From positions 496,001 through 560,000 of the forward strand of contig NZ_CP022958.1 of NCBI RefSeq assembly GCF_006496635.1: 64,000 nucleotides of DNA, read 5' to 3'. The position numbers and the translations under genes were made by a program. The notes below the pieces were generated by a model. It made no database searches, was not told where the DNA came from, and saw nothing but the letters and a program-made list of their open reading frames with translations. This DNA comes from Azoarcus sp. DD4. Its GTDB lineage: Bacteria > Pseudomonadota > Gammaproteobacteria > Burkholderiales > Rhodocyclaceae. Below, one piece after another: positions 24,951-33,587 of this stretch (the stretch's first letter is position 1; each line of letters begins with the position of its first letter).

Positions 24951-25467
24951 GCTCGCGTCGCAGCGCGGCTACACTTACCTGCTCGTGCTCTTCATGGCCG
25001 CAGCGCTGGGCCTGTTCCTGGCGCAGGCCGGCGTGGTGTGGCAGACGCTCGCCCAGCGCGAACGCGAGGCCGAACTGCTCGCCATCGGCGTCGAGATGGC
25101 GCGCGCGCTGGCGCGTTACCGCGACGAATCGCCTGTCGGGACGCGGCCGTGGCCGACCGATCTCGGTCAATTGCTGGAGGACCGCCGCTTCCCGGTGCCG
25201 CGGCGCCACCTGCGGCGCATCTACCGTGATCCCTTCAGCGGCCGGGCCGAGTGGGGCCTGATCCGCGACGGCGAGGTGATCGTCGGTATCCACAGCCTGG
25301 CCACGGCGGTGCCGATACGACGCGCCGACCTCCCGCTCGAACTCGGCAGCGCTGCGGAGAACGCGGCAAGCTACACCGAATGGGTGTTCCGGCCGCGGGC
25401 GGCGGGCACGCCGGAGTTTTCCCCGCTGCCGCCGCCGCGTAATGCAAACAGCCCGACGGGCGCCTGA
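24937..25467 (+). CDS. Pseudopilin-like protein lacking Glu5 (GspK-type position)
   Basis: 176 aa from ATG 24937, overlapping the previous gene. It has a prepilin-like start RG|YTYLLVLFMAAALGLFLAQAG, but the fifth mature residue is Leu, not Glu. Within type II systems only the tip pseudopilin GspK lacks Glu5. The remainder has DPFSGRAEWGLIRDGEVIVGIHS, a stretch seen in small T2SS-associated proteins, and a Pro-rich tail. It is probably the tip or initiator subunit, though much shorter than canonical GspK. Last gene of the secretion operon. Confidence 0.65.
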   Translation: MRTGRLASQRGYTYLLVLFMAAALGLFLAQAGVVWQTLAQREREAELLAIGVEMARALARYRDESPVGTRPWPTDLGQLLEDRRFPVPRRHLRRIYRDPFSGRAEWGLIRDGEVIVGIHSLATAVPIRRADLPLELGSAAENAASYTEWVFRPRAAGTPEFSPLPPPRNANSPTGA

Positions 25468-25485
25468 TCCGGAGCATGTCGCTGG

Positions 25486-26298
25486 ATGACGTTTGATCTC
25501 GATGAATTGACCGACGCCGTTGGCACCCGCCATCGGCCCGTTGCCGACACGCCCCGCATCGTCTGCCTGGTGCCTTCCATCACCGAGCTGATCTGCGAGC
25601 TCGAGCTGGCCGACAGCCTGGTCGGGCGCACCGGCTTCTGCATCCATCCGCGCGAACGCCTGCGCACCGTGCCCAAGGTCGGCGGCACCAAGGACGTCAA
25701 GCTCGATGCGATACGCGCCCTGGCGCCGACCCATGTGATCGTGAACATCGATGAGAACCGGCGCGAGACGGTGGACGAGCTGGCGACTTTCGTGCCGGAG
25801 ATCATCGTTACCCATCCGTGCGTGCCAGCGGACAATTTCGCGCTGTACCGCCTGCTCGGCGGCGTGTTTGGCCGCGCGGCGGAGGCGGCGCAGCTGGCCG
25901 ACGGGCTGCGCGCCGCACTCGACGAGGCGGCGGAAGTGACGGCCGCCTTGCCGCCGGAGCGGGTGCTCTACCTGATCTGGCGCGAGCCCTGGATGACGGT
26001 GGCGAGCGCAACCTACATCTCGGCGATGCTCGCTGCAGTCGGCTGGATCACGCTGCCGCAGGAGGCAAGCCTGCGCTATCCGACGGTGGACTGGCAGGCG
26101 CCCTGGGTTGCCGACGCGGCGCGCGTCTTTCTCTCCACCGAGCCCTATACCTTCGGCGAGCGCCATATGGCGGAAGTGGCTGCGCTGTCGGGGCGCCCGG
26201 TCAACCTCATCGACGGCGAAATGGCGTCGTGGTATGGCAGCCGGGCAATCGCCGGTCTGCGTTACCTGGCGGCCTTGCGCCGCCGCCTCGCCGTCTAG
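25486..26298 (+). CDS. Helical-backbone metal receptor (BtuF-like) protein
   Basis: 270 aa, with the TroA/BtuF-type fold: RIVCLVPSITELICELELADSLVGRT at the N-terminus, KDVKLDAIRALAPTHVIVN, and a C-terminal half with DGEMASWYGSRAI. This family binds cobalamin, haem or siderophores for ABC importers. No signal peptide is visible and no permease or ATPase is adjacent, so export and transporter partnership are open. Convergent with the PIN gene, stops overlapping by 4 bp. Confidence 0.8.
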   Translation: MTFDLDELTDAVGTRHRPVADTPRIVCLVPSITELICELELADSLVGRTGFCIHPRERLRTVPKVGGTKDVKLDAIRALAPTHVIVNIDENRRETVDELATFVPEIIVTHPCVPADNFALYRLLGGVFGRAAEAAQLADGLRAALDEAAEVTAALPPERVLYLIWREPWMTVASATYISAMLAAVGWITLPQEASLRYPTVDWQAPWVADAARVFLSTEPYTFGERHMAEVAALSGRPVNLIDGEMASWYGSRAIAGLRYLAALRRRLAV

Positions 26299-26741
26299 GC
26301 AAGCCGGTCGGAGACGAAGCGCTCCGGGGTCAGGATCTGGAAGCGGTCGCGCACCAGCCGGTGGCGGGCCAGGCGCAGCAACGCCTTGTCCCGTGTCAGC
26401 AGGTAGTCGGCGGTGGCGTCGCGGGTGATCTCGAGGAATTTCTGGTCGTCGCGGTCGCGGCACAGCGGCAGCAGCGGCGTTTCTGCCGCCGGGTCGGATG
26501 CCGCGATCAGCTTTACGCGTTCGCGGTAGCTACCCAGGATGCGTGTCTGCTCGGTGGCGGCGATGGCGAACTGGCTGTAGCCGAGCACGCGGCGCAGTTC
26601 CTCCAGGGCGTCTTCGCGACAGCAGGGGACGTAGCGCGGGCTGTCGAGCGCGGTGTGCAGTGCGGTGAGGCCGGGGTCGCGGAAGAACCACAGCGCCATC
26701 ACGGTATTGGTGTCTAGCACCAGACGTGTGGGATAGGACAT
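26295..26741 (-). CDS. PIN-domain protein (VapC-like nuclease family)
   Basis: About 148 aa from ATG 26741 (a TTG at 26750 is also in frame). Acidic PIN-domain residues are present: LVLDTNTVMALW near the N-terminus, EDALEELRRVL mid-protein, and CRDRDDQKFLEIT with DYLLTRDKALL in the second half, the layout of the 'putative toxin, PIN family' group of metal-dependent RNases. No antitoxin gene is adjacent; the flanking genes are phaC upstream and a convergent metal-receptor gene. It may be an orphan or act in RNA processing. Confidence 0.75.
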   Translation of the reverse strand: MSYPTRLVLDTNTVMALWFFRDPGLTALHTALDSPRYVPCCREDALEELRRVLGYSQFAIAATEQTRILGSYRERVKLIAASDPAAETPLLPLCRDRDDQKFLEITRDATADYLLTRDKALLRLARHRLVRDRFQILTPERFVSDRLA

Positions 26742-26747
26742 CGGGTA

Positions 26748-26780
26748 CAAATGAAAAGGGGAAGGACGCCGTCCTTCCCC
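26748..26780 (-). terminator. Intrinsic terminator of phaC
   Basis: Perfect 10-bp stem GGGGAAGGAC (26758-26767) / GTCCTTCCCC (26771-26780) with a 3-nt loop, followed on the minus strand by TTTTCATTTG. Confidence 0.88.
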
Positions 26781-26802
26781 CGAGCCTTGCTGCAGAGGCC
26801 GC

Positions 26803-28626
26803 TCAGGCCGCCTTGCGGGCGTCCAGGCGGATCTTGACGAAGGAACCCGGCGCGTCTTCCAGCGCCTTCAGCTTGCCATTGGCCGGATCGCGCGGGGCGA
26901 CCTGCTCGGTGTCATGGGCGCTGACCCAGGCCTGCCAGTCGGTCCACCACGAACCGGCCTGCTGCTGGGCGCCTTCGAACCAGGCGTCGGCGGTGGCCGG
27001 CAGCTTGGCCACCGGGTTGAGCCAGTAGCCGTACTTGTTGGCCACCGGCGGATTGACGATGCCGGCGATATGACCGGAGCCGCCGAGCACGAAGCGCACA
27101 GGGCCACCGAAGTTGCGTGCCCCCATGTAGGTGCTCTTCCACGGCGCGATGTGGTCCTCGATCGTCGAGATGAAGTAGCACGGCACCTTGATCTTGCCGA
27201 GGTCGATGGGCACGCCGTCGATCTCGACGCCACCCGGCTCGACCAGGCGGTTCTCCATGTACATCGCGCGCAGGTAGAAGCTGTGCATCTTCGCCGGCAT
27301 GCGGGTGGAATCGGAGTTCCAGTACAGCAGGTCGAAGGGGAAGGGGTCCTTGCCGAGCAGGTAGTTGTTCACCACGAAGGACCAGATCAGGTCGTTGGCC
27401 CGCATCATGTTGAAGGTGCCGGCCATCTCCGAGCCTTCCAGGTAGCCGCGTTCGAACATCTTCTTCTCGAGGCTGGAGATCTGGCCTTCGTCGATGAACA
27501 CGCCCAACTCGCCCGGTTCGGAGAAGTCCGTCATGGTGGTGAAGAAGGTGGCGGCGGCGATGCGCTTTTCCTTCTTCGCCGCCAGGTAGGCGAGCGTGGT
27601 GGCCAGCAGGGTGCCGCCCAGGCAGTAGCCGGCGGCGTTCACTTCCTTCTCTCCGGTCTGCTTCTCGATGGCGTCGAGGGCGGCGATCACGCCTTCCTTG
27701 ACGTAGGACTCGAAGGTCTTCTCGGCCTGGCGCTCGTCCGGGTTCACCCACGAGATCACGAACACGGTGTGGCCCTGATCGACGCACCACTTGATGTAGG
27801 AGTTCTTCTCGCGCAGGTCGAGGATGTAGAACTTGTTGATCCAGGGCGGAATGATCAGCAGCGGACGCTTGAGCACCTTGTCGGTGGTCGGCGTGTACTG
27901 GATGAGCTGCATCATGTCGGTCTGGAACACGACCTTGCCCGGCGTGGTGGCGACGTTCTTGCCCAGCTCGAAGGCCGAGGTATCGGTCATCCTGACGCGC
28001 AGGTTGCCACCGCCGTCCTCGACGTCGCGCAGCAGGTTGTTGAGGCCCTTGATCAGGTTCTGGCCGTGGCTCTTCACCGTTTCGCGGAAGACTTCCGGGT
28101 TGGTGATGGCGAAGTTGGACGGCGACAGCGCGTCGATGTACTGGCGGGTGTAGAAATTGACCTTCTTCTGGGTCTGCTCTTCCAGGCCTTCGACGCAGCA
28201 CACGGTGTCGTGGATGTGGCGGGCGGCGATCAGGTAGGACTGCTTGATGAAGTCGAACATGAAGTGTTCCTGCCACTCCTCGTCCTTGAAGCGCTTGTCC
28301 GACTTTTCCGGTGCAGCGATCGGCGCGGCATTCACACCCATGAAGCGCAGCATCGAGTGCTGCCACAGCGAGAAGTAGTCCCACACCAGGTTCATCTGCG
28401 CCTGGGCGAGCTTGTAGGGATTGGACAGCAGCTTGGCCATCATGTCCATGAAGGCCTGGGCGATGCCGAGTTCGTCGGCCGGCGCGGCCACGCCTTTCTT
28501 CAGCTGGCGCTGGACATGCTCGCTGATCAGGTGCGAGGCGCGCTGGGCGACTTCGGCGTAGGTCTTGGCAACTTCCTTGGGGTCGGGCAGTTCAGGGTGC
28601 TGGTGTTCGGTGCCGGGTGCAGCCAT
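26803..28626 (-). CDS. phaC: Class I poly(3-hydroxyalkanoate) synthase
   Basis: 607 aa. It polymerises (R)-3-hydroxyacyl-CoA into PHA granules. The PhaC N-terminal domain (residues ~70-240, with AIAAPEKSDKRFKDEEW) precedes the alpha/beta hydrolase core. The lipase-like box GYCLGGTL carries the catalytic Cys, the Asp lies in the ISTIEDHIAPW stretch and the His in GSGHIAGIVNPP. An AGGAG site precedes ATG 28626. The metallo-hydrolase gene lies 41 bp upstream on the same strand. A strong terminator follows. Confidence 0.96.
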   Translation of the reverse strand: MAAPGTEHQHPELPDPKEVAKTYAEVAQRASHLISEHVQRQLKKGVAAPADELGIAQAFMDMMAKLLSNPYKLAQAQMNLVWDYFSLWQHSMLRFMGVNAAPIAAPEKSDKRFKDEEWQEHFMFDFIKQSYLIAARHIHDTVCCVEGLEEQTQKKVNFYTRQYIDALSPSNFAITNPEVFRETVKSHGQNLIKGLNNLLRDVEDGGGNLRVRMTDTSAFELGKNVATTPGKVVFQTDMMQLIQYTPTTDKVLKRPLLIIPPWINKFYILDLREKNSYIKWCVDQGHTVFVISWVNPDERQAEKTFESYVKEGVIAALDAIEKQTGEKEVNAAGYCLGGTLLATTLAYLAAKKEKRIAAATFFTTMTDFSEPGELGVFIDEGQISSLEKKMFERGYLEGSEMAGTFNMMRANDLIWSFVVNNYLLGKDPFPFDLLYWNSDSTRMPAKMHSFYLRAMYMENRLVEPGGVEIDGVPIDLGKIKVPCYFISTIEDHIAPWKSTYMGARNFGGPVRFVLGGSGHIAGIVNPPVANKYGYWLNPVAKLPATADAWFEGAQQQAGSWWTDWQAWVSAHDTEQVAPRDPANGKLKALEDAPGSFVKIRLDARKAA

Positions 28627-28667
28627 TGTTTTTGTACTCCTCGTTCCCGCGGTCCGGGGCGGACCGC

Positions 28668-29696
28668 TTAGCTGGTCGTGGTGAAACGGAACCCATCCGC
28701 GGCGCTTCCCACCCGGCGCAGCTCTCCCAGCTTCACCAGGTGATTCAGATGGGCAATCGCCTCCCCCATGGCGAACATGACCTGATGGGTATCCAGCTCG
28801 CGCGGGAACAGCGTGCTCAGCAGGTCGGCCGCCGACTGTGGTTCGGCACAGGCAGCGACGAGTGCGTCGCAGCGTTCGCGATGGTGAGCGATGAGCTGCT
28901 CCACGCGGGCGCGGATCCCTTTGAAAGGTCTGCCGTGGGATGGTAGCACGAGCGTGGTGTCGGGCAAGTGACTGATGCGGCGCAGCGAATCGAGGAACCA
29001 GCCGAGGGGGTCATCCTCCGGCGTTGCCGCGTAAACACTGATGTTGGTGGAAATGCGCGGCAGCAGCATATCGCCCGAAATGAGCACCCCGAGGGCCTCG
29101 CTGTAGAGGCTCATGTGCTCCGGTGCGTGGCCGTAGCCGACGATCACTTCCCACTCGTGCGCGCCGATGCGGACGCGGTCGCCGTCGAACAGGCGGTGGT
29201 AGCTGGACGGGATCTCGGGGATGCCGCGGCGATAGGCGTTGCCGCGTTCGGCGAGGGCGTCAAGGCGTTCCCGGTCGAGCCCGTGGGCGCGAAACTGTGC
29301 GACCATGTCGGCCACCGAATAGCCCGGCAGTTGGTGCCAGATGGCATGGCCGGCGAGGAATTCGCCCAGGGTGGTGTGCAGCGTGGCGTTGTCGTGCTCC
29401 ATCAGCCAGCTGGCGAGGCCGAGATGGTCCGGGTGATGATGGGTGACGAAGACGCGCGACACCGGGCGGTTTTCGAGGTCGAGCACGGCGTTCCACTGGA
29501 CCTTGATCGGGTCGAGGCCGAAGCCGGTGTCGACGATGGCGAGTTCGTCGTCGTCGTCGAGCAGCCACAGATTGATGTGGTCCAGTGCAAACGGCAGCGG
29601 CATGCGGATCCAGCGCACGCCGGGGGCGATTTCGACGGCGGTGCCGGGTTCGGGCAGGTCGGCGACGGGGTAGTGGAGTTCCTTGGGGGCGTTCAT
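28668..29696 (-). CDS. MBL-fold metallo-hydrolase
   Basis: 342 aa from ATG 29696. The metal-binding motif is VTHHHPDHLGL (HxHxDH), with the further ligands in YGHAPEHMSL, ISGDMLL and LPSHGRPF. A C-terminal helical winged-helix-like tail (LDTHQVMFAMGEAIAHLNHLVKLGELRR) is typical of the LACTB2/RNase Z-like hydrolase group. It is upstream of phaC and divergent from the MerR regulator. Glyoxalase- or thioesterase-type activity on acyl thioesters would fit this context but is not shown by sequence. Confidence 0.85.
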   Translation of the reverse strand: MNAPKELHYPVADLPEPGTAVEIAPGVRWIRMPLPFALDHINLWLLDDDDELAIVDTGFGLDPIKVQWNAVLDLENRPVSRVFVTHHHPDHLGLASWLMEHDNATLHTTLGEFLAGHAIWHQLPGYSVADMVAQFRAHGLDRERLDALAERGNAYRRGIPEIPSSYHRLFDGDRVRIGAHEWEVIVGYGHAPEHMSLYSEALGVLISGDMLLPRISTNISVYAATPEDDPLGWFLDSLRRISHLPDTTLVLPSHGRPFKGIRARVEQLIAHHRERCDALVAACAEPQSAADLLSTLFPRELDTHQVMFAMGEAIAHLNHLVKLGELRRVGSAADGFRFTTTS

Positions 29697-29795
29697 GGCT
29701 TTGTCTCGTTCTCCTGCTTGGTCCGGCTTGGGCTCCACGGTTACAGTGCGTTGCCGTGGCTTCCGGGATCCGTTTAATATTTTCACGATGCGAAA

Positions 29796-29815
29796 TTGAT
29801 CCGCATCCAGATCAA
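29796..29815. promoter_or_regulatory. Inverted repeat in the metallo-hydrolase/merR divergent gap
   Basis: TTGATC (29796-29801) and GATCAA (29810-29815) form a 6-8-6 dyad, interlocked with GATGCG-N9-CGCATC (29787-29807). It is a plausible operator for the divergent genes. Confidence 0.35.
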
Positions 29816-29847
29816 ACACTGACCGACACCTGGTGGAGTCGGTGGCA

Positions 29848-30300
29848 ATGGCAGACATGGTCCGCGAACAAACCTACACCATCACCGAGCTGGCCCGCGA
29901 GTTCGACATCACCCCGCGTGCGATCCGCTTCTACGAGGACCAGGGGCTGCTGACGCCGTCGCGGTCGGGCCGTGCGCGGGTCTATTCCCGGACCGATCGT
30001 ACCCGCCTCAAACTGACCTTGCGCGGCAAGCGCCTCGGTTTCTCGCTCGCCGACATCAAGGAACTGCTCGACATGTACGACGGCGTGCGCAACTCCGCAC
30101 CGCAGCTCGAGCGCTTCCTGGCCGGGCTGGCCGCGCGCCGCGCTGCGCTCGAACAGCAGCGCCTCGACATCGAGGCGGTGATGCAGGAGATCGACGTGCT
30201 CGAAGAGCAGTGCCGCGCCTTGCTCGGTCACAACGCCGAGGGTGCTGCGGCGGCGCGCGCCGAGCTGGTCCGCCGCATCGACAACGCCAGCACCGCTTGA
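29848..30300 (+). CDS. MerR-family regulator, LiuR type
   Basis: 150 aa from ATG 29848 (ATGs at 29833 and 29857 also possible). The N-terminal winged HTH reads YTITELAREFDITPRAIRFY, followed by EDQGLLTPSRSGRARVYS and LTLRGKRLGFSLADIKELLDMYD, very close to LiuR, which controls branched-chain amino-acid and acyl-CoA catabolism. A coiled-coil dimer helix follows, and there are no metal-binding Cys. The downstream genes (thioesterase, thiolase, acyl-CoA dehydrogenase) and a matching palindrome support that role. Confidence 0.85.
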   Translation: MADMVREQTYTITELAREFDITPRAIRFYEDQGLLTPSRSGRARVYSRTDRTRLKLTLRGKRLGFSLADIKELLDMYDGVRNSAPQLERFLAGLAARRAALEQQRLDIEAVMQEIDVLEEQCRALLGHNAEGAAAARAELVRRIDNASTA

Positions 30301-30315
30301 TTTTTTTTCCAGTTA

Positions 30316-30333
30316 GTTTACGTTGACGTAAAC
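30316..30333. promoter_or_regulatory. LiuR-type operator
   Basis: GTTTACGTTGACGTAAAC is a perfect 7-4-7 palindrome resembling the TTTACG-N4-CGTAAA sites bound by LiuR-like MerR proteins. It lies between the regulator gene and the thioesterase gene, so it probably controls the acyl-CoA operon. Confidence 0.75.
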
Positions 30334-30402
30334 GTAATAAAAAGATCGCGAAAGCACAAATGATTCGAAGGCAGCCACGCCTTCGCGGTGGAGGAGACCC
30401 CG

Positions 30403-30870
30403 ATGCGACACGAGCCGCTGCAGTTCCAGCCGCGCGACCCGGACTACGCGGCGCGCGTGCGCGCCAGCTTTGCCCAGCAGCAGGCGATGGCACTGATCGG
30501 TGCCGAACTGGCGGTGGTCGAGCCCGGCTATACCGAAATCCATCTGCCGCATCGGCCGGAGATCACCCAGCAGCACGGCTACATCCACGGCGGCGTGGTG
30601 GGCATGATCGCCGATTCCGCTGCCGGTTATGCCGCCAACACGCTGACGCCGCACGACACCAGCGTGCTTACGGTCGAATACAAGCTGAACCTCATCGCCC
30701 CTGCCGACGGTCAACGCCTGGTGGCGCGCGGCGAGGTCATCAAGCCCGGCCGCACGCTGCTGATCACCCGCGCCGAGGTGTATGCGATCCGCGACGAGAA
30801 GTGGAACCTGTGCGCGGTGATGCAGCAGACCATCATGGCCATGCACGGCAAGAAGGAACTTGCCGGCTGA
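30403..30870 (+). CDS. PaaI-family hotdog thioesterase
   Basis: 155 aa from ATG 30403 with GGAGGAG at 6 nt. Single hotdog domain: HGYIHGGVVGMIADSAAGYAA carries the HGG turn and active-site Asp of PaaI/YbgC-like acyl-CoA thioesterases, with YKLNLIAPADGQRLVARGEV as the second strand pair. It hydrolyses acyl- or aryl-CoA, probably relieving CoA trapping during catabolism. First gene after the LiuR-type operator. Confidence 0.88.
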   Translation: MRHEPLQFQPRDPDYAARVRASFAQQQAMALIGAELAVVEPGYTEIHLPHRPEITQQHGYIHGGVVGMIADSAAGYAANTLTPHDTSVLTVEYKLNLIAPADGQRLVARGEVIKPGRTLLITRAEVYAIRDEKWNLCAVMQQTIMAMHGKKELAG

Positions 30871-30949
30871 GTCCTCGCCGGCACCCAGGGCCGCGTCCGT
30901 TCGGCGGGCGCGGCGCATGAATCGACAGACAGCAACAGGAGCAGCCAGC

Positions 30950-32161
30950 ATGTCCGATCCCGTAGTCATCGTTTCCGTCGCCCGCACGCCGATGGGCGGC
31001 TTCCAGGGCGATCTTTCCGGCCTCACCGGGCCGCAGCTCGGCGCCATCGCGATCAAGTCGGCGGTGGAGCGCGCGCGCCTCGCGCCCGAACAGGTGCAGG
31101 AGGTGATCATGGGCTGCGTGCTGCCCGCCGGTGTCGGCCAGGCGCCGGCGCGTCAGGCGGCGTTGGGCGCCGGGCTGCCGCTGGCGGCGGGCTGCACGAC
31201 GATCAACAAGGTCTGCGGTTCGGGCATGAAGGCGACCATGCTGGCCCACGACCTGCTGCTGGCCGGCACCAACGAGGTGATGGTGGCGGGCGGCATGGAG
31301 TCGATGTCGAACGCACCTTATCTGCTGCCGAAGGCGCGCGGCGGTTATCGCCTGGGTCACGGCCAGCTGCTCGACCACATGTTCCTCGACGGTCTGGAAG
31401 ACAGCTACGCGAAGGAAACCAGGGGCCGCCTGATGGGCACTTTCGCCGAGGATTGCGCCGCGCATTTCGATTTTAGCCGCAGTGCGCAGGACGAGTTCGC
31501 GGTGGCGTCTACGCAGCGCGCGCAGGCGGCGATCAACGAGGGCGCTTTCACCTGGGAAGTGGTGCCGGTGACGGTGGCCGGGCGCAAGGGCGATGTGGTG
31601 GTCGACAAGGACGAGCAGCCGCTGAAGGCGCAGCTCGACAAGATCGGCACGCTGAAGCCGGCGTTCAAGAAGGATGGCACGGTGACCGCGGCGAATTCGT
31701 CGTCGATTTCCGATGGCGCGGCGGCGCTGGTGCTGATGCGCAGGTCGACCGCCGACAAGCTCGGGCTGGCGCCGCTGGCGACCATCGTCGGTCACGCAAC
31801 CCATGCGCAGGAGCCGGCCTGGTTCACCACCGCACCGGTGGGGGCGATGCAGAAGGTGCTGGCGAAGGCGGGCTGGGGCGTGGGCGACGTGGATCTGTGG
31901 GAGATCAACGAGGCCTTCGCGGTGGTGACGATGGCGGCGATGAAGGAGCTGAACCTGCCGCACGACAAGGTCAATGTGAATGGCGGCGCGTGTGCGTTGG
32001 GCCATCCGATCGGCGCGTCCGGTGCGCGCATCCTGGTGACGCTGATCGGCGCGCTGCGCCGGCGCGGGCTGAAGCGCGGCGTGGCCAGCCTGTGCATCGG
32101 CGGGGGCGAGGCGACCGCGATGGCGATCGAGGTGAATGCTGCCGTGGCTTGTGGCGGCTGA
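30950..32161 (+). CDS. Acetyl-CoA C-acyltransferase (thiolase)
   Basis: 403 aa from ATG 30950 with AGGAG upstream. Thiolase signatures: nucleophile Cys in NKVCGSGMKA (~residue 88), GGMESMSNAPYLL, His in NGGACALGHPIGASG and the second Cys in SLCIGGGEA. It cleaves 3-ketoacyl-CoA or condenses acetyl-CoA. Context with a thioesterase and an acyl-CoA dehydrogenase under a LiuR-like regulator favours degradation of branched-chain or short-chain acyl-CoA. It could also feed the PHA pathway. Confidence 0.93.
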   Translation: MSDPVVIVSVARTPMGGFQGDLSGLTGPQLGAIAIKSAVERARLAPEQVQEVIMGCVLPAGVGQAPARQAALGAGLPLAAGCTTINKVCGSGMKATMLAHDLLLAGTNEVMVAGGMESMSNAPYLLPKARGGYRLGHGQLLDHMFLDGLEDSYAKETRGRLMGTFAEDCAAHFDFSRSAQDEFAVASTQRAQAAINEGAFTWEVVPVTVAGRKGDVVVDKDEQPLKAQLDKIGTLKPAFKKDGTVTAANSSSISDGAAALVLMRRSTADKLGLAPLATIVGHATHAQEPAWFTTAPVGAMQKVLAKAGWGVGDVDLWEINEAFAVVTMAAMKELNLPHDKVNVNGGACALGHPIGASGARILVTLIGALRRRGLKRGVASLCIGGGEATAMAIEVNAAVACGG

Positions 32162-32191
32162 TCCCTTGGCGCGTTGAAACGCCGGCCGCGC

Positions 32192-32265
32192 CGGGTACTT
32201 GCTCCGCAGGCTGCGGAACTCGGCCTGCGGCCTCGGACAGTCCTCGCCAGCTCCGCAAGTACCCG
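32192..32265. repeat. REP-like palindrome, copy B
   Basis: Arms CGGGTACTTGC (32192-32202) and GCAAGTACCCG (32255-32265) enclose a core AACTCGGCCTGCGGCCTCGG (32218-32237). Compared with the copy at 5021-5061 the core is the same except for a paired swap (GGCC/GGCC here, GCCC/GGGC there), while the outer stem sequence is unrelated. It lies in the 176-bp gap between thiolase and acyl-CoA dehydrogenase. Confidence 0.6.
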
Positions 32266-32337
32266 ACACGTCCGGCTTGACGTGGGCGGCTGCTGAACAC
32301 TTGTTTATGGAAGGCCTCGCCTCCTTTTGGAAACACC

Positions 32338-33471
32338 ATGATTCTGACCTCCGAACAGGAACTCATCCGCGACTCCATCCGCGCCTTCGCGCAGGAGCGC
32401 CTCGCCCCCTTCGCCGCCGAATGGGACCGCAACCACACCTTTCCACGCCAGGCGTTGAAGGAACTCGCCGAACTCGGCGCGCTCGGCATGGTGGTGCCGG
32501 AAGAGTGGGGCGGCGCCGGCATGGACTACATGAGCCTGGTGCTGGCGCTCGAAGAGATCGCCGCCGGCGACGGCGCCACCTCCACCATCGTCAGCGTGCA
32601 GAACTCGCTCGCCTGCGGCATCCCCGCCAAGTACGGCACCGACGCGCAGAAAGAACGCTGGCTGAAGCCGCTGGCGCGTGGTGAGATGCTGGGCTGCTTC
32701 TGCCTGACCGAGCCGCACGTCGGCTCCGACGCCTCGGCGCTGCGCACCACGGCCGTCCGCGACGGTAAGGAATGGGTGCTCAACGGCGTCAAGCAGTTCA
32801 TCACCACCGGCCGCGAGGCCGACGTCGCCATCGTGTTCGCGGTCACCGACAAGGCGGCCGGCAAGAAGGGGATTTCCTGCTTCATCGTGCCGACCGCCAC
32901 GCCCGGCTACATCGTCGCCCGCATCGAGGAGAAGATGGGCCAGAAGGCCTCCGACACCGCGCAGATCCTGTTCGAGAACTGCCGCGTGCCGGCCGACGCG
33001 CTGCTCGGTGCGGAAGGCGACGGCTACCGCATCGCGCTCTCCAACCTCGAAGCCGGCCGCATCGGCATCGCCTCGCAGTGCCTCGGCATGGCGCGCGCGG
33101 CGCTGGAGGCGGCGGTGAAGTACGCGCACGAGCGCGAGACCTTCGGCAAGCCGATCTTCGAACACCAGGCGGTGAACTTCCGCCTCGCCGACATGGCGAC
33201 GCAGCTCGAAGCCGCGCGCCAGCTGGTGTGGCATGCCGCCAGCCTGAAGGACGCCGGCCGGCCCTGCCTGAAGGAGGCGTCGATGGCCAAGCTGTTCGCC
33301 TCCGAGATGGCGGAGAAGGTGTGTTCGGACGCGATCCAGATCCACGGCGGCTACGGCTATGTCACCGACTTCCCGGTAGAGCGCATCTACCGCGACGTGC
33401 GGGTGTGCCAGATCTACGAAGGCGCCTCCGACATCCAGAAGCTGGTGATCGGTCGCGCGCTGGCGCAGTAG
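32338..33471 (+). CDS. Acyl-CoA dehydrogenase
   Basis: 377 aa, the usual size. FAD-dependent alpha,beta-dehydrogenation of acyl-CoA: FCLTEPHVGSDASAL and WVLNGVKQFITTG bind FAD, MARAALEAAVKYAHERETFGKPI and IQIHGGYGYVTDFPVERIYRD are C-terminal signatures, and the catalytic Glu is in IYEGASDIQ. Most similar by pattern to short/branched-chain acyl-CoA dehydrogenases. It is separated from the thiolase by the palindrome at 32192-32265. Confidence 0.93.
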   Translation: MILTSEQELIRDSIRAFAQERLAPFAAEWDRNHTFPRQALKELAELGALGMVVPEEWGGAGMDYMSLVLALEEIAAGDGATSTIVSVQNSLACGIPAKYGTDAQKERWLKPLARGEMLGCFCLTEPHVGSDASALRTTAVRDGKEWVLNGVKQFITTGREADVAIVFAVTDKAAGKKGISCFIVPTATPGYIVARIEEKMGQKASDTAQILFENCRVPADALLGAEGDGYRIALSNLEAGRIGIASQCLGMARAALEAAVKYAHERETFGKPIFEHQAVNFRLADMATQLEAARQLVWHAASLKDAGRPCLKEASMAKLFASEMAEKVCSDAIQIHGGYGYVTDFPVERIYRDVRVCQIYEGASDIQKLVIGRALAQ

Positions 33472-33587
33472 GCGCTCGCTGCCCTGTTTTTGCCATCCTG
33501 CGGACGAGCAGCGGCGGGTTTCCCTGCTCCCTCCCCTTCCCGCCGTGTCCGCAGGATCCTTTCCCTTTCGCCGAAGGAGTGAGCACG

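Noticed and set aside
26295..26741. Toxin-antitoxin module around the PIN protein
   Set aside because: No small antitoxin-like ORF lies next to it on either side; only the PIN gene is supported.
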